Source: Amoebophrya sp. A120
Taxonomy: Eukaryota; Sar; Dinophyceae; Syndiniales; Amoebophryaceae
Direction of reading: 5' to 3'
Length of the DNA stretch: 64,000 nucleotides
Assembly (NCBI GenBank): GCA_905178155.1
Contig: CAJINV010000004.1
Span: 156,969-220,968, forward strand
Shown here: one piece after another, positions 37,201 through 49,200 of the stretch
Layout: each line of letters opens with the position of its first letter
Numbering within the stretch: the first letter of the stretch is position 1
Notes under the pieces: generated by a model
The model's database searches: none
The model's input: the letters and a program-made list of their open reading frames with translations, nothing else
What the model was told of the DNA's origin: nothing
Position numbers and translations under genes: made by a program

Positions 37201-40200
37201 CTCAGCGCGTACCGTTCTGGAAGAAAATTATTTGTAATGCAAGACCTGCGTTTATTATACGAGTGCGATACTTTTGCACAGGATAACTGTGGTCTCGTCG
37301 TCGGGGCGGTGATGCCAACGATCGGCGTCGGAGCGATGGAAATCGCCGCAGGCACGGGCATATGAAATGTGAAAATGTCTGGGTCTGGAAGAATGCACGT
37401 TTGTCATGCTTGTCTGGCATGACTCTTAAATCTGTCATGCACGTTACCCAACAGCTCCATTTTTCTGTGATGCAGAGACGCAGTTTGTCATGCAGAATAG
37501 GCAATACCTAGAAGCTCAGAAACGAGTCATGCGGAGCCAGCATTTGTGGCCTCATCATGAGACGCCACCCAGCGTCACAAGTTTCCAGACCCAGACACGT
37601 TTGCATTTGATAGGGCACCGCCGTCGTGGGACCTGGGACGATGGGGGTCTCACCAAGGCCGACCTTGGCACCAGCGCCTTCCGCTTGTCGGAGCAGCCCC
37701 TGGGACCGTTGACGCCGGGGAACGTGCGCACAGAGTGCGCCAAAGTGTGCACGCAGCTCGTGCCCCGGTGTGTAGGGTTCACGTACATGGACGCGCAGAA
37801 AGATTACCGGCAACAAGCGGACGTGCAGCCTGAAAGCAAATACGGCCTCTATGGAAGCGCCAGGATTGAAATCGTCAAAGTTGCAAAACTTTTTCATGCA
37901 TAAATTGCAAGGCATGAAGTGCCTCTCTTGCAGGGATGGCAAGTGAGGCCGATTGTCAGCCTGTTTGGGGTCTGAGATAGAGCTACTAAAGCAGCATGAC
38001 AAAAGACGCCTTCTGTTCCGAAGCAGCATAACAGATTGGATTTAGACGCTGTTGAGATTTGTCGCGCACCGCTTAGAAACTGGGCCACAACTTCCATCCA
38101 TTTCAATATGCATTACAAGTTATTTCAACTTTGTCGATTTAAATCCTGACACATCCATAGGCTCCTGGACAACAATAAAATGGCGACGATGGAGGCTATG
38201 CTGGGGGGCACAGAGGATATCAAATGCAAAAGTGTCTGGGTCTGGAAGAGTGTAAACTTGTCACGCAGGTTCTTCATGACCCAGGAGGGCTGGAATGCGG
38301 GGCCTAGCATAACAAACAGAGTCTGAGAGGTCTCTGCCATGCCTATCCTGCGTGAGAAACTTCCTCCAAACTTGGTCGAAACTGGACAGCTTTTGGCACT
38401 CATGCAGCACAGATTTCTGCATGATTCGACTTGAGTGTGACAAGTTCCAACCTTCCAGACCCAGACACTTTTGCATTTGATAGAGGATGGCATGGAAACA
38501 CATACGGCGCGCCCTGGAACACCTTGCGCGCCGTGCCTTGAAAATCACGCACACACCTGCAAAGAGGGCTGCGAATATCAAAATAATGAAAAATCCTTCC
38601 TTCCCATATCAAGACGGAAATCTGTAATGCGGGATTTGTGTAAGTAGACAGATCCTCTCTGTTTTGCAGTACAGGATGGCAGGCAGATGCGAAGTGTGGG
38701 CAGGCGTGTTCCGGGCTAGGCGCTTAGCACGACAAACGTCCTCCCTGTGGGTCGAACAGCCTCACAAACCGCCTGCGTATTGTGTTGTGGCATACTTCTT
38801 CACTTGCCCTCTTGCAAGACAGACGCGATTTGTGACCACGAAGCAGCATGACAAGTTCGGAGCTGCATGCTGTTTCAATATGGGCGGGAGGGGGGAGATT
38901 TCCCCGCGATAGCGCTAAAATGGGGACCACTTGGACGCACACCGAGTTGCGGGCGCATATGGATTGCAAAAATGTCTGGGTCTGGAAACTTGTAATGCTG
39001 CGTTGGGAATAATGAATGCTCTGTAATGCACAGCCAAGCATGAGAAATATCGTGCGCATCTTTGTGCTGCGTTTTTCTCATGACAAACTGTGTCTTTGCA
39101 TGACAGGCAAGAGGGTCTCTTCTTGGACACGCGTCACAAGCTTTTTGGTCATGCCAGACAAGCATGACGAATCTCGCAATCTTCCAGACCCAGACACTTT
39201 TGCATTTGATAGCGCAAGAAGAAGAGCGACGCGGAACCTACTGCTGCATCGTTATGGATTGCAAAAGTGTCTGGGTCTTGAAGAGTGGAACTTGTAATGC
39301 TGTCTGCGGATTCTAAAGATATCTGTGTTGCATGAGCAGCAAGAGGAGTCAGTTCTTGGCACGCGGAGAGGGCATTTCTCATGCGTAATTAGCATCAAGA
39401 AGCTCTCAAAAAATCTGTGATGCTAGCACCAGCATCACAGACCTCACGGGTCATGCAAAATGTGCATCACAAGTCCCGACTCTTCCAGACCCAGACGCTT
39501 TTGTAGTTGATAATCGTCTATCAGGGCCTAAATCCGGGCAAGATGATATGGAAGTGTCAGGATTGAAATCGACAAAGTTGAGATGATTTGTCATGCATAA
39601 AATGAATGCCAGTTGGAACCCAGTTTCCAAGCGGCGCGCAACAAATTTTGGTGGTGCCTAAATCCAGTTTGTAATGCTGTTTAGTCAATAAAGAAGGCTG
39701 ATAGATTCTCTCACGTTGCTTGAGCAGCTGGAGGTCTAACCCAAAACACGCTTAAGTACAATCGGCCTCACTTGCCTGCTCTGCAACAGCAACGCACGGA
39801 CTTCGCGTCATGCATTTTATGCGTGGCAAGTTAATATTTGAACTCTGACGAGTTCGAAGATCCTGACACTCGCATAGACGAAACTCGAGTCCGAGCGACG
39901 CAGGCACACTAACCCCGAGACGGTATCAAATGTAAAAGTGTCTGGGTCTGGAAGATTGCAAGGTTTGCCATGCACATTTTGCATGGCCCGTGATGTCTGT
40001 GATGTATGCACCAGCATCACAAATTTTTTGCTGGCATCTTGCTGCCTATCCCGCATGAAAAATCCCGTCAACGCGGGGCAAAAAGTGGAGGCCTCTTGTT
40101 GCTCATGCAATACATATTTTTTTGGATTCCAAAAATAGCATCACAAGTTGCATTCTTCCAGACCCAGACGCTTTTGCATTTGATAGACGGGTAGCGGGGA

Positions 40201-43200
40201 CGATGGATCTGCGAATCGTCGCCGTGAAGACAAGTGCAGGCGTATCAAAAGGAAAAATCCCCCCTCCCCATATCGAAACGAAGTTTCTGATGCTGGATTT
40301 GCGTACACAGATCATGTCTGTCTTGCTGGAGAGGACAGCAGGCTTATGCCAAGCCTGGGTCGAGAGGTTTTGACGTAGGGGACTAGCATGACAGATGTCG
40401 GCTCTGTAAGCCCAATAGCATCACAAGCCGCCGGCATAATGTGGCGGACTCTCTGGCTTTGCCTTCTTGCAAGACAGACATGTGAGCCAGTAATTACTGA
40501 TACCCCCGTAATATATTTGTATGCCAGTACACGAAGGGCCCTGCCCCTTCCTGTCCTAGAACAAACGCCACATACAAATCGCCAGTGCATATAAAGTGGC
40601 CACTTTGTCTGGCCCCTTCTGGTCCCGCCGGACCCTTCCAGCACTGGCCCGGCCGTCAAGTACGGGGCCCCCAGTAACTACTGGGGGCCCCGTACGCAAC
40701 TGGTCCTAAGATGCCCCTGCGCCCTCGTTTTATATTGCCCTGGTTTTGTCCGACTGCAATACGTGGCTGCGTAGCCAAAACAAAACGGCCACTGAGTGAA
40801 AAACATTGAAAAAAGAGCACCGCCGCGGTCTTCTCCACTTTCAGTAGACTCTGCAGCAAGAGCGCTAAGGAGCGAGAGAATTCTGCTAGCTACCAAAGCG
40901 CGCACGCGAAACACACTCGGCCCTTGTATGTTTTCGAAGCGCCGCCTGCAAGCGTGCCCCCACCGCCTGCTAACAAAATATCGATCCGCAATAGGTCCTC
41001 ACCGCGCGCGCGCCGCTAGTTTTTTTGGTTTAGCGCCCCTTTTCTCCGCTTGTGTTGCTCCTTGTGCGCAGTGCGCGCTCCGCAAGCCTCCCTTTGCGCT
41101 CTTCTGTTGTTCCGCGGAGCGATCTTTTCGCGCGCGGTGGATTGTGGCCTGTTTTGCGTCCGGCAGTGCCACACGACTCCGTTGTATGCGTCCGGCAGTA
41201 CATACAACAACTCCTTTTTTGTACAGTGTATTTCGGTGCTCCTCTCTCCTTTCGTATGTATTCTGGTCCTTTCGTATGTTGTAGGTACCCTTCGCGTACT
41301 GGGTGCCCTTCGTGTACTGGTTCACATGATATGTGACCTCAAATCTGCATCACAAATTTTCAGACGAATGCGTTTTCAATCTGGGGAGGGGGGATATTTG
41401 CTTGCGATAAGGCGGATTAATCGCGAGGCGCCCTACGAGAACGAGGACTGGACCGAGAATCCCGATTTAGAAGGCATAGGCTATCCACCTGAGAGTGCCG
41501 ACCCCATTCCCTGCAAAGCACCTAGTCGGAGGCGGCAGCACCATATCACAGGAAAAAAGTGTTACAGTTTACGCATTTGTTGTAATTTCAGCATCACAAA
41601 GTTGCTCTGCATGATCAAGGAATACTTTGATGTAATGCGCAGATTATAAGGGAAAACACGAGAGAAATGACGCTGGCAAACACTACCTGCATGACAGAGG
41701 TTGTCTGTCTTGCTTGTCTTGCATCAGAGTGTGTAACTGTAACACTTTTATTTTCTTGTGATACACCAAGTGTTTCCCGTGTCAGGGCTATGAAAGTGCA
41801 CAACTACTCCTCCTCCCCGTCATTTGTCATGCAAGTTCCCAAATCCAGGCTGTGCCTCTCAGCACTGTTTGCATGACAAGTTCTGGTAGCCGAAACAGCA
41901 CTACAATCCAGTGTGAATTTGTCATGCAAAACCGGCGCTCTTCTTCTTGCTGATGCTTGTGCTGCCGTTCATACTAAATAAATGAGGGAGAGAAGGACTT
42001 GTGCACTGTCATAAGGGCACTGGTGGAGTTACCTGCGCGACCTGGACTTCGTTCGAGGCCACATATTGAACCCCGATGAGGTATGGGGGTGCAACCAGGA
42101 TCGAAATTCAGAAAGTTGAAATGATTTGTGACGCATAAAATCGATACCAGTTGGAATCCAGTTTGTAATTGGTGCGTGACAAATTTTGGCAGCATTGAAA
42201 TTCAATTTGTCATGCTGTTTAGGTACAGAACGAAGGCTGCTTTTGTCGTGCTACTTCAGCAGCTTTATGCGAAACCCCAAACAGGGTTACAGTTGGCCTC
42301 TCTCGCAATCCCTGCAAGACAGTCACTTCATGCCTTGCGTTTTGTGCATTACAACTTTGTTGATTTCAATCCTGACACTCCCATATGAGGCGCGGTACGG
42401 GCAGCGGTTTCTGGCGCAGTCCGAGGCGGGGGCGCGGACCGCTACGGATGATCCCAATTTGCAGTTGCCGGCGCGGCCGTACGTGGTGCAGTACGGTACG
42501 TGGGGGTCCTGCGAAGTCTTCACGGACCCCGATTTCGAGTTCCGGAAGATACCTATTCAGGGGAAAAATCCCCCCTCCCCATACCAAAAAGGGACACTGC
42601 TGAATATTTGTATATGCTGATTTGTGGCCACAGATCGTCCCTGTATTGCAAGAGGGCAAAGCCAGAGACTCCGCCGCGTTATTTCGCAGGCACTTTGTAA
42701 CGCTGTACCGCCTACAGAGGACACGCCTGCCTTGCTAGGCGCCTACACCACAACGCCCCTACTCAGGCGCTGCATCTGTCTGCAGTCCTCTGCTGCAAGA
42801 CAGATGGGATTTGTGTACACAAATCCCGTATCGCAGATTTCCGTTTTCATATAATGGGGAGGGGGGATTTTTCACTTTGATAATTCCGAAGACCTTGAGT
42901 CCCAGGCCCGGACTCGTGGAGTCTGTCTATCTATTGTGAGGAAAAATCCCCCCTCCCCATACTAGACCGGGATACTTCTGAAAATTTGCGATGCTGATTT
43001 GCGACCACAATTCGTCGCTGTATTGCAAGAAGGCAAATCCAAAAACTTCGGCGCGTCGTCCTGCAGGCAATTTGTAATGCTGTATGGCCTGCGGAGAATG
43101 TGCCTGCCTTGCTAAGCGCCTACATCAAAACGCCGCTACTCCGGCTGAGCATCTGTCTGCAATCCTTTACTGCAAGACAAAGCCGATATGTGTACACAAA

Positions 43201-46200
43201 TCCCGCATCACAGATTTCCATTGCGATATGGGGAGGGGGGATTTTTCCTTTTGATACTATCAGGCTGGCGGCGAGCCGGACAGCGTGGAAGCCGATAAGG
43301 AGTGCGCGCTGCAGTGCTTTCGTGAGGTCGCGTGCAATATCAAGTGTAAAAATGTCTGGGTCTGGAAGAATTCATGTTTGTCATGCTTGTCTGGCATGAC
43401 TCTTAAATCTGTCATGCACGTTACCCAAGAGCTGCGTTTTTCTGTGATGCAGAAGCGCAGTTTGTCATGCAGAATAGGCAACACCTAGGAGCTCAGAAAC
43501 TTGTCATGCTGAGCCAGCATTTGTGGCCTCATCATGAGACGCCACCCAGCAGCACAAGTTTCCAGACCCAGACACTTTTACATTTGATATGCAACGCGTT
43601 CGCGCGGCCCATTGCGGATGTCACATGCTGCGTGCTATTCGTATCAAAAGGAAAAATCCCCCCTCCCCACATCAAAACGAAATTTCGGATGCTGGATTTG
43701 AGTACACAAATCAGGTTTGTATTGCAGGAAAGCATTGCAGTCAGATCCCCAGGCTAGGGGAAGGGCGTATGCGTCTAGTTGTTCAGCATGGCAAGCGGCT
43801 CCCCTTTAGGCCCAACAGCATGACAAATCGCTTCCATAGTGGGGCGGAAGCTTCTGCCCTTGTCTTCTTGCAATACAAATGCGATTTGCGACCTCAAATC
43901 AGCAACACAAATTTTCGGAAACATACCTTTTCGATATGGGGAGGGGGGATTTTTGCTTTTGATAATTCGAGCTCGCCCTTTACGACCCCAGTGGGAAGAG
44001 CAACCAGGTGCTGGGTGAGGATATGGAAGTAGCGTCAGGCTGGAAACTTCTTGCAGACGGCAAATATTTTTACCTATATCATGTAGAAAATTTTTTGCTA
44101 TGCATGTTGGACGTCCTGGGGTGCGACATCCTAGATGGCAGTGCGCTTGTGTGATAAATGCAGATGAGATCATGATGATGATGTTGACAATGACTACGGC
44201 AGAAGTTGTCCCAGTTGCGAGACAGGGGGTGGTGGATTCTAGACCAGTTGAGAGCAGTCCTCGTCAAGAAGGGACATGGAGGCACTGCCTAGCATGACGC
44301 TGACCCACGTCCTTGCCCTAAGTACTTAGTGGTCGGCCCCGATTTATTATTGCGCCAAGTGTACTAGGCAGGAAAACGAAAATTTGATGTCACGACCGTG
44401 CGCCGCCCACCCGAAATAAATTGAGGACCCAAGTTCATCTTCATCTGAAAAGCACGAAAATAAGGGAATGATCGATTATAAATTACAATAAATACATGCA
44501 TGAGAAATAAAATCGAATTGAGTTTTTAGTAATTGCCACTCAGACCTCGATTTTCAGCCTTGCAACTGCTCGACATGGGAGATTAAACAGCTGAAGGATG
44601 TAGACGGTAACCCCAAAACGGACGCGGGTGGAAATGAGCTAAAAGAGACCGTTACAACAGGCGATGTCGATTTATGGGACTCTCAAACGTTACATTCTCA
44701 ACTGTTATATGAATTACTATCTAAACTGCAGCAGCTGGTCAAAAATGCATGCGAGGGGTATGTTCGGGGGCATGTTCGGGGGTGTGTCAGGGGTATGCAA
44801 ATGGCAGTCAGTCACGACCTGAATACAAATTTTTGGCGAAAAAGCAGAAGGTGGGGTATAAACATACCCCAGACACACCCCAGACACACCCCAGACATAC
44901 CCCAGACAGACCCCCGAACACACCCCAGGCAAAAAGTCCGAACATACCCCAGACACACCCCGGACACACCCCGGGCAGACTTTCGGACACACCCCGGACA
45001 GACTTTCGGACACACCCCGGCCAAACTTTCGGACTTTGTCACGCGAGGTTTGGCCCCGAAGTCCAGTCTGTCACGCGTCGCGAGACGGACCGCGCGGCCA
45101 CGGGGCGAAAGCCCTAGGCCAGCGCGGGGACTTGGTCCCCGCGTCATGGCCTGCAAGTGCTTCCCGGACACCGTGCGGCCACGGGGCGAAAGCCCTAGGC
45201 CAGCGCGGGGACTCGGCCCCCGCGTCATGGCCTAGGGGTCAGCTGCAAGCGCTTCCCGGACACCGTGCGGCCACGGGGCGAAAGCCCTAGGCCAGCGCGG
45301 GGACTCGGTCCCCGCGTCATGGCCTAGGGGTCAGCTGCAAGTGCTTCCCGGACACCGTGCGGCCACGGGGCGAAAGCCCTAGGCCAGCGCGGGGACTCGG
45401 TCCCCGTGCCATGGCCTAGGGGCCAGCAGCAAGTCCTTCCGTTCCCGGACACCGTGCGGCCACGGGGCGAAAGCCCTAGGCCAGCGCGGGGACTCGGTCC
45501 TCGCGTCATGGCCTAGGGGTCAGCTGCAAGTGCTTCCCGGACACCGTGCGGCCACGGGGCGAAAACCCTAGGCCAGCGCGGGGACTCGGTCCCCGCGTCA
45601 TGGCCTAGGGGTCAGCTGCAAGCGCTTCCCGGACACCGTGCGGCCACGGGGCGAATGCCCTAGGCCAGCGCGGGGACCCGGTCCCCGCGTCATGGCTTAG
45701 GGGCTAGCTACGAACACTCTCCGGACACCACGCCCCGCGGTCAAGAAAGCACGGGGCGAAGGAAATCCCTAGGGCAGAAGTGTGGGGATTCTGTCGCCGC
45801 GTCATGACTTGCGGGCCGGCTCGCTCCAGACCCGCACCCGGCGCCAGTTTCTTCTTTTCTTACTTTCAATTATCTTTGCGCGCGGCAGGTGAACGGACCT
45901 AGTGCGCGCAAGCAAGGGAGCCGCGTCCGCAGGCCCGTCGCGGGTCAGTGAATGCAAGGCGCGCCGAGATACCTAGCTGCAGGCGACCTGCCTGCCCAGT
46001 GCCACCGCGCAGGCAGGCAAATGCCGGAAGGTCGCCGCACGGGGACTCTGTCACTGTCCCCGTGCTCGGACCTTGTTTGTAATGCAAGAACCGCAACAGT
46101 CAAAGGGGCAAGCTTGGTGCTTTCGCATCACAGATTTGGCACAGATTTAGATGCTGCCTAGAAGGCCTCCGGAGATTTATTGTCATGCCAAGCAGCTTGA

Positions 46201-49200
46201 TGATCTTGCCGCTTACGGTAGTTTTGCATGACAAATGCATGTAACAGTTGAGAATTATGTAACGGTTGAGAACTCCATACGATTTTGTGGATCCGCCTGC
46301 CTTCATCTATGACGACAATCTGGACAAGGTCAGCGGTCCCTTCGCGCTTGCAAATCGCGAGGTTGTTATTGGTATCCTGGGTAAAAGTATTGTACTCGTA
46401 GTTATCGCAATCATGCATTGCAAATTTCCATTCCAAGGTAAAACAGCATAATATATTTACATTTGTCATGCTGGGTGCCCGAATTTGTGATGCGGTTTCT
46501 ACTAGTGCGATGCTTTTGCAATGCATAATTGGCGCACGCTACACCGCCCGGCTTTTTAAATTGGGGTACGAAGATATGAGAGTGCACAACTTCCCCTCCC
46601 CCTCATTTGTGTTGCATGAACAGCAAAACAAGCGCTGGCAGTAAAGATGCAACTTTTGCATGACAAATTCCTCGGTGAACGTAGTGCTCCTGATTTGGCA
46701 GCTTTCGGAATCTGTCATGCAAAGAGTGCTAACAGGCAGAAGGTAGATTTGGGATTTTGCATGACAAATGAGGGGGAGGAGGAGCTGCGCACTGTCATAG
46801 AAGATCTCGGGGGCGTGGAAATGCAGCCGTTCGATCCGAGCTCGGGAATGGTATCCTGTGCAAATAAAGTATCGTATTCGTATATATGCAAGTCTTGCAT
46901 TACAAATTTTTTTCTCAAGGTAAATCCGCATTACAAATTTTAATTCTCACGCTGAGGAAATTTGTCATGCATTTATACGAGTGCGATACTTGTTTTGCAG
47001 TTCATAAATGGTGAATCATCGCGATCTATAAAATGCAAATATGTCTTGGTCTGCAAGAGTGCATTTTGATTTTTGTCAGGCAGGGTTTCCATGGCCCACG
47101 AGGTCTGGCATCATGTGGGACAGAGCGTGACAGATCCTGTGAGAGTAAGTTCTATCATGCCAATCCTGTATGAGAAACTGCCTCTCGTCGTCGATTAGGT
47201 CAAAAGTGGACAGCTTTCGGTAATCATGCAACACAGATTTTTACATGCTTCAGTTGTAGCATGACAAGTTGCTTTGTTCCAGACCCAGACATACTTACAT
47301 CTGATACGATCCTGCTCGGAAGAATTACGACGCCATATCAACAGTCAATTTCCCGTACACGTACAAATGCGGTCTCTGCATGACAAAAATTGGCTTTGGT
47401 CCTAGTTTAGCATGGCAAGTTTTACTCTCGAAATTGGTGAAGTTTGTGATGCATCCTGTACATGTACGGAAAATTTGTATTGTATACGCCAATCACATAT
47501 ACAACGGCAGTCCCGACATCGGGTGCGTGCGGCTTTCGAACACAGACATTCGGCCGACCCCCATATCAAATGCAAATATGCCACCTAGAGGGTCTGGAAG
47601 ATTGCTAGGTTTGCCATGCAGGCTTTCCATGACCACCCACGAGGGCTGGCATAAGCATGCCCACGCCGCTAGCATGACAGAAGATTCCGTGAGGTCTCTA
47701 CCATCCCTCTTCTGCATGATGAGAAACCGCCTCTAAGCTTGATGTTCTTTCAAAAGGGGGCAACTTTTGGCAATCATGCAACACAAGAATTTTTTTTTCA
47801 CGATCTAGGGTGGTTCCAGGTTCGAGATTTAGCATGACAAGTTACACTCTATTATTCGAGACCCAGATCGATATTTGCAATGCATACCCCGGGATCTCGC
47901 GCCACTTCACCTATGGCAGCGCGCAGGATAAAGCGCTTGACGGTGGAGGTGGCAACGGCAGGCGGCGGTATCACAACCCGATGCAGTATCGTGTGGGCTT
48001 CAATGACCTGCTCTATCCTGTTTAAAAACGTCCCAGCCCGCCCAGAGGTGCCACAGCAAACTTCACGACATGTTATGAACGGACAAAATACAACTTGACG
48101 TTGACCCCAGTTGTAATAGCATATACTGTTACCAGAATGAAACGAGCGACCTACGAGAATGACGCAGCAAACGGGGCGCCACCCGCTTCCAACTTTTCCC
48201 GCTCCGGACGGGGTAGAAGCTGCACTTTTCACGGGGCTTCTGCCCGTTTTTTCGCGCAAAGCTGCTTGCTTTTACACGCGGTTTTTCTCCACTGACTCGA
48301 GCGGTCGGGTGGAGAAAAACCGCATTTCAAATTCGCAAAACCGGCTGGATTTGGATGCGGTTTTTCTCCACGTAGGAGAAAAACCGCATCACAAATTCGC
48401 AAATTTCGATGCGATCTTTCTCCCCCCGAGGTCTCGGGCGGAGAAAGACCGCACTACAAAAGACCCGAGCTCCGGTTGTTCTCCGCATTACAAATGCGGA
48501 AAACCCGGGCTCTCGGCATTACAAATCCCCCTTTCGCCACAAGCGGCTGCTACCGCACCGTCGTGCGTAACCTTTTGCGCGATTCTATCATCAAGCTACA
48601 AAATAATTCACATTCCCCCACACACGTATCGATAGCATCGGGCATTAGGTTATGCTGCATGGTATCGCTGCGTGCGAATTTCCCTTGCAGCCATACCATG
48701 CGGCATTAGGTTATGCGCGAACTGTGGTTGTCTTTTTCTCCCCCGTTGGGCGTTGTGCAGGTTCTTTTCCCCCCCAAACACGACCGGACTGCGGGAAAAG
48801 TTGTGGCTTAGGGTGGAGCCGCAAGTTTTCGATCGTGTAATAGATGAGCCCCGCCCAACTTGTTTCGTCCGCCTGCTTGTGCTTCTCGGATATACAAACC
48901 ACTGCCAGTAGGATGGGATATACAAACCACTGCACGCCCCAGCCCGCTCAGAGTTGCCACAGCAGACTTCAGCTTCGCGACCTGTGGCCACGACATCTAC
49001 CCTGGTAGATTCTTTTCGTGGAGTGATTGGAGGGGGTTCTCCCCCCGTTCTGTTTTGTATATGGGCTGGCAGATCCCTAGAAGCTAATGCCTGGAGTTGT
49101 TGGTCTTCCGCCCCTTAGAGTGGGGCTGTAGAAGAAGTCAACGCGGACGGAGTCCACCGTTTGCGGGATTGGATGGTTTGGGGCTGGATTAACTTCTTTT

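Larger units (their letters stand above)
44022..46286. mobile_element. Probable degenerate composite introner, family D ends
   Basis: Left TATGGAAGTAGCGTCAGGC, right ...GAACTCCATACGATTTT; weak TSD GAGGA/GTGGA. Joining keeps the frame into a protein-like exon at 46292. Unlike other elements it can also be read through in frame for about 43 codons to a TGA at 44152, giving an alternative C-terminus. Cargo includes two tandem arrays. Confidence 0.5.

Noticed and set aside
44808-45235. Frames encoding periodic VCLGYVWGVSG or HTPDTPQT peptides
   Set aside because: Artefact of the tandem CCCCAGACACA and 92-bp repeats.
45068-45720. CRISPR array
   Set aside because: Units are continuous 92-bp repeats without unique spacers, in an evidently eukaryotic context.
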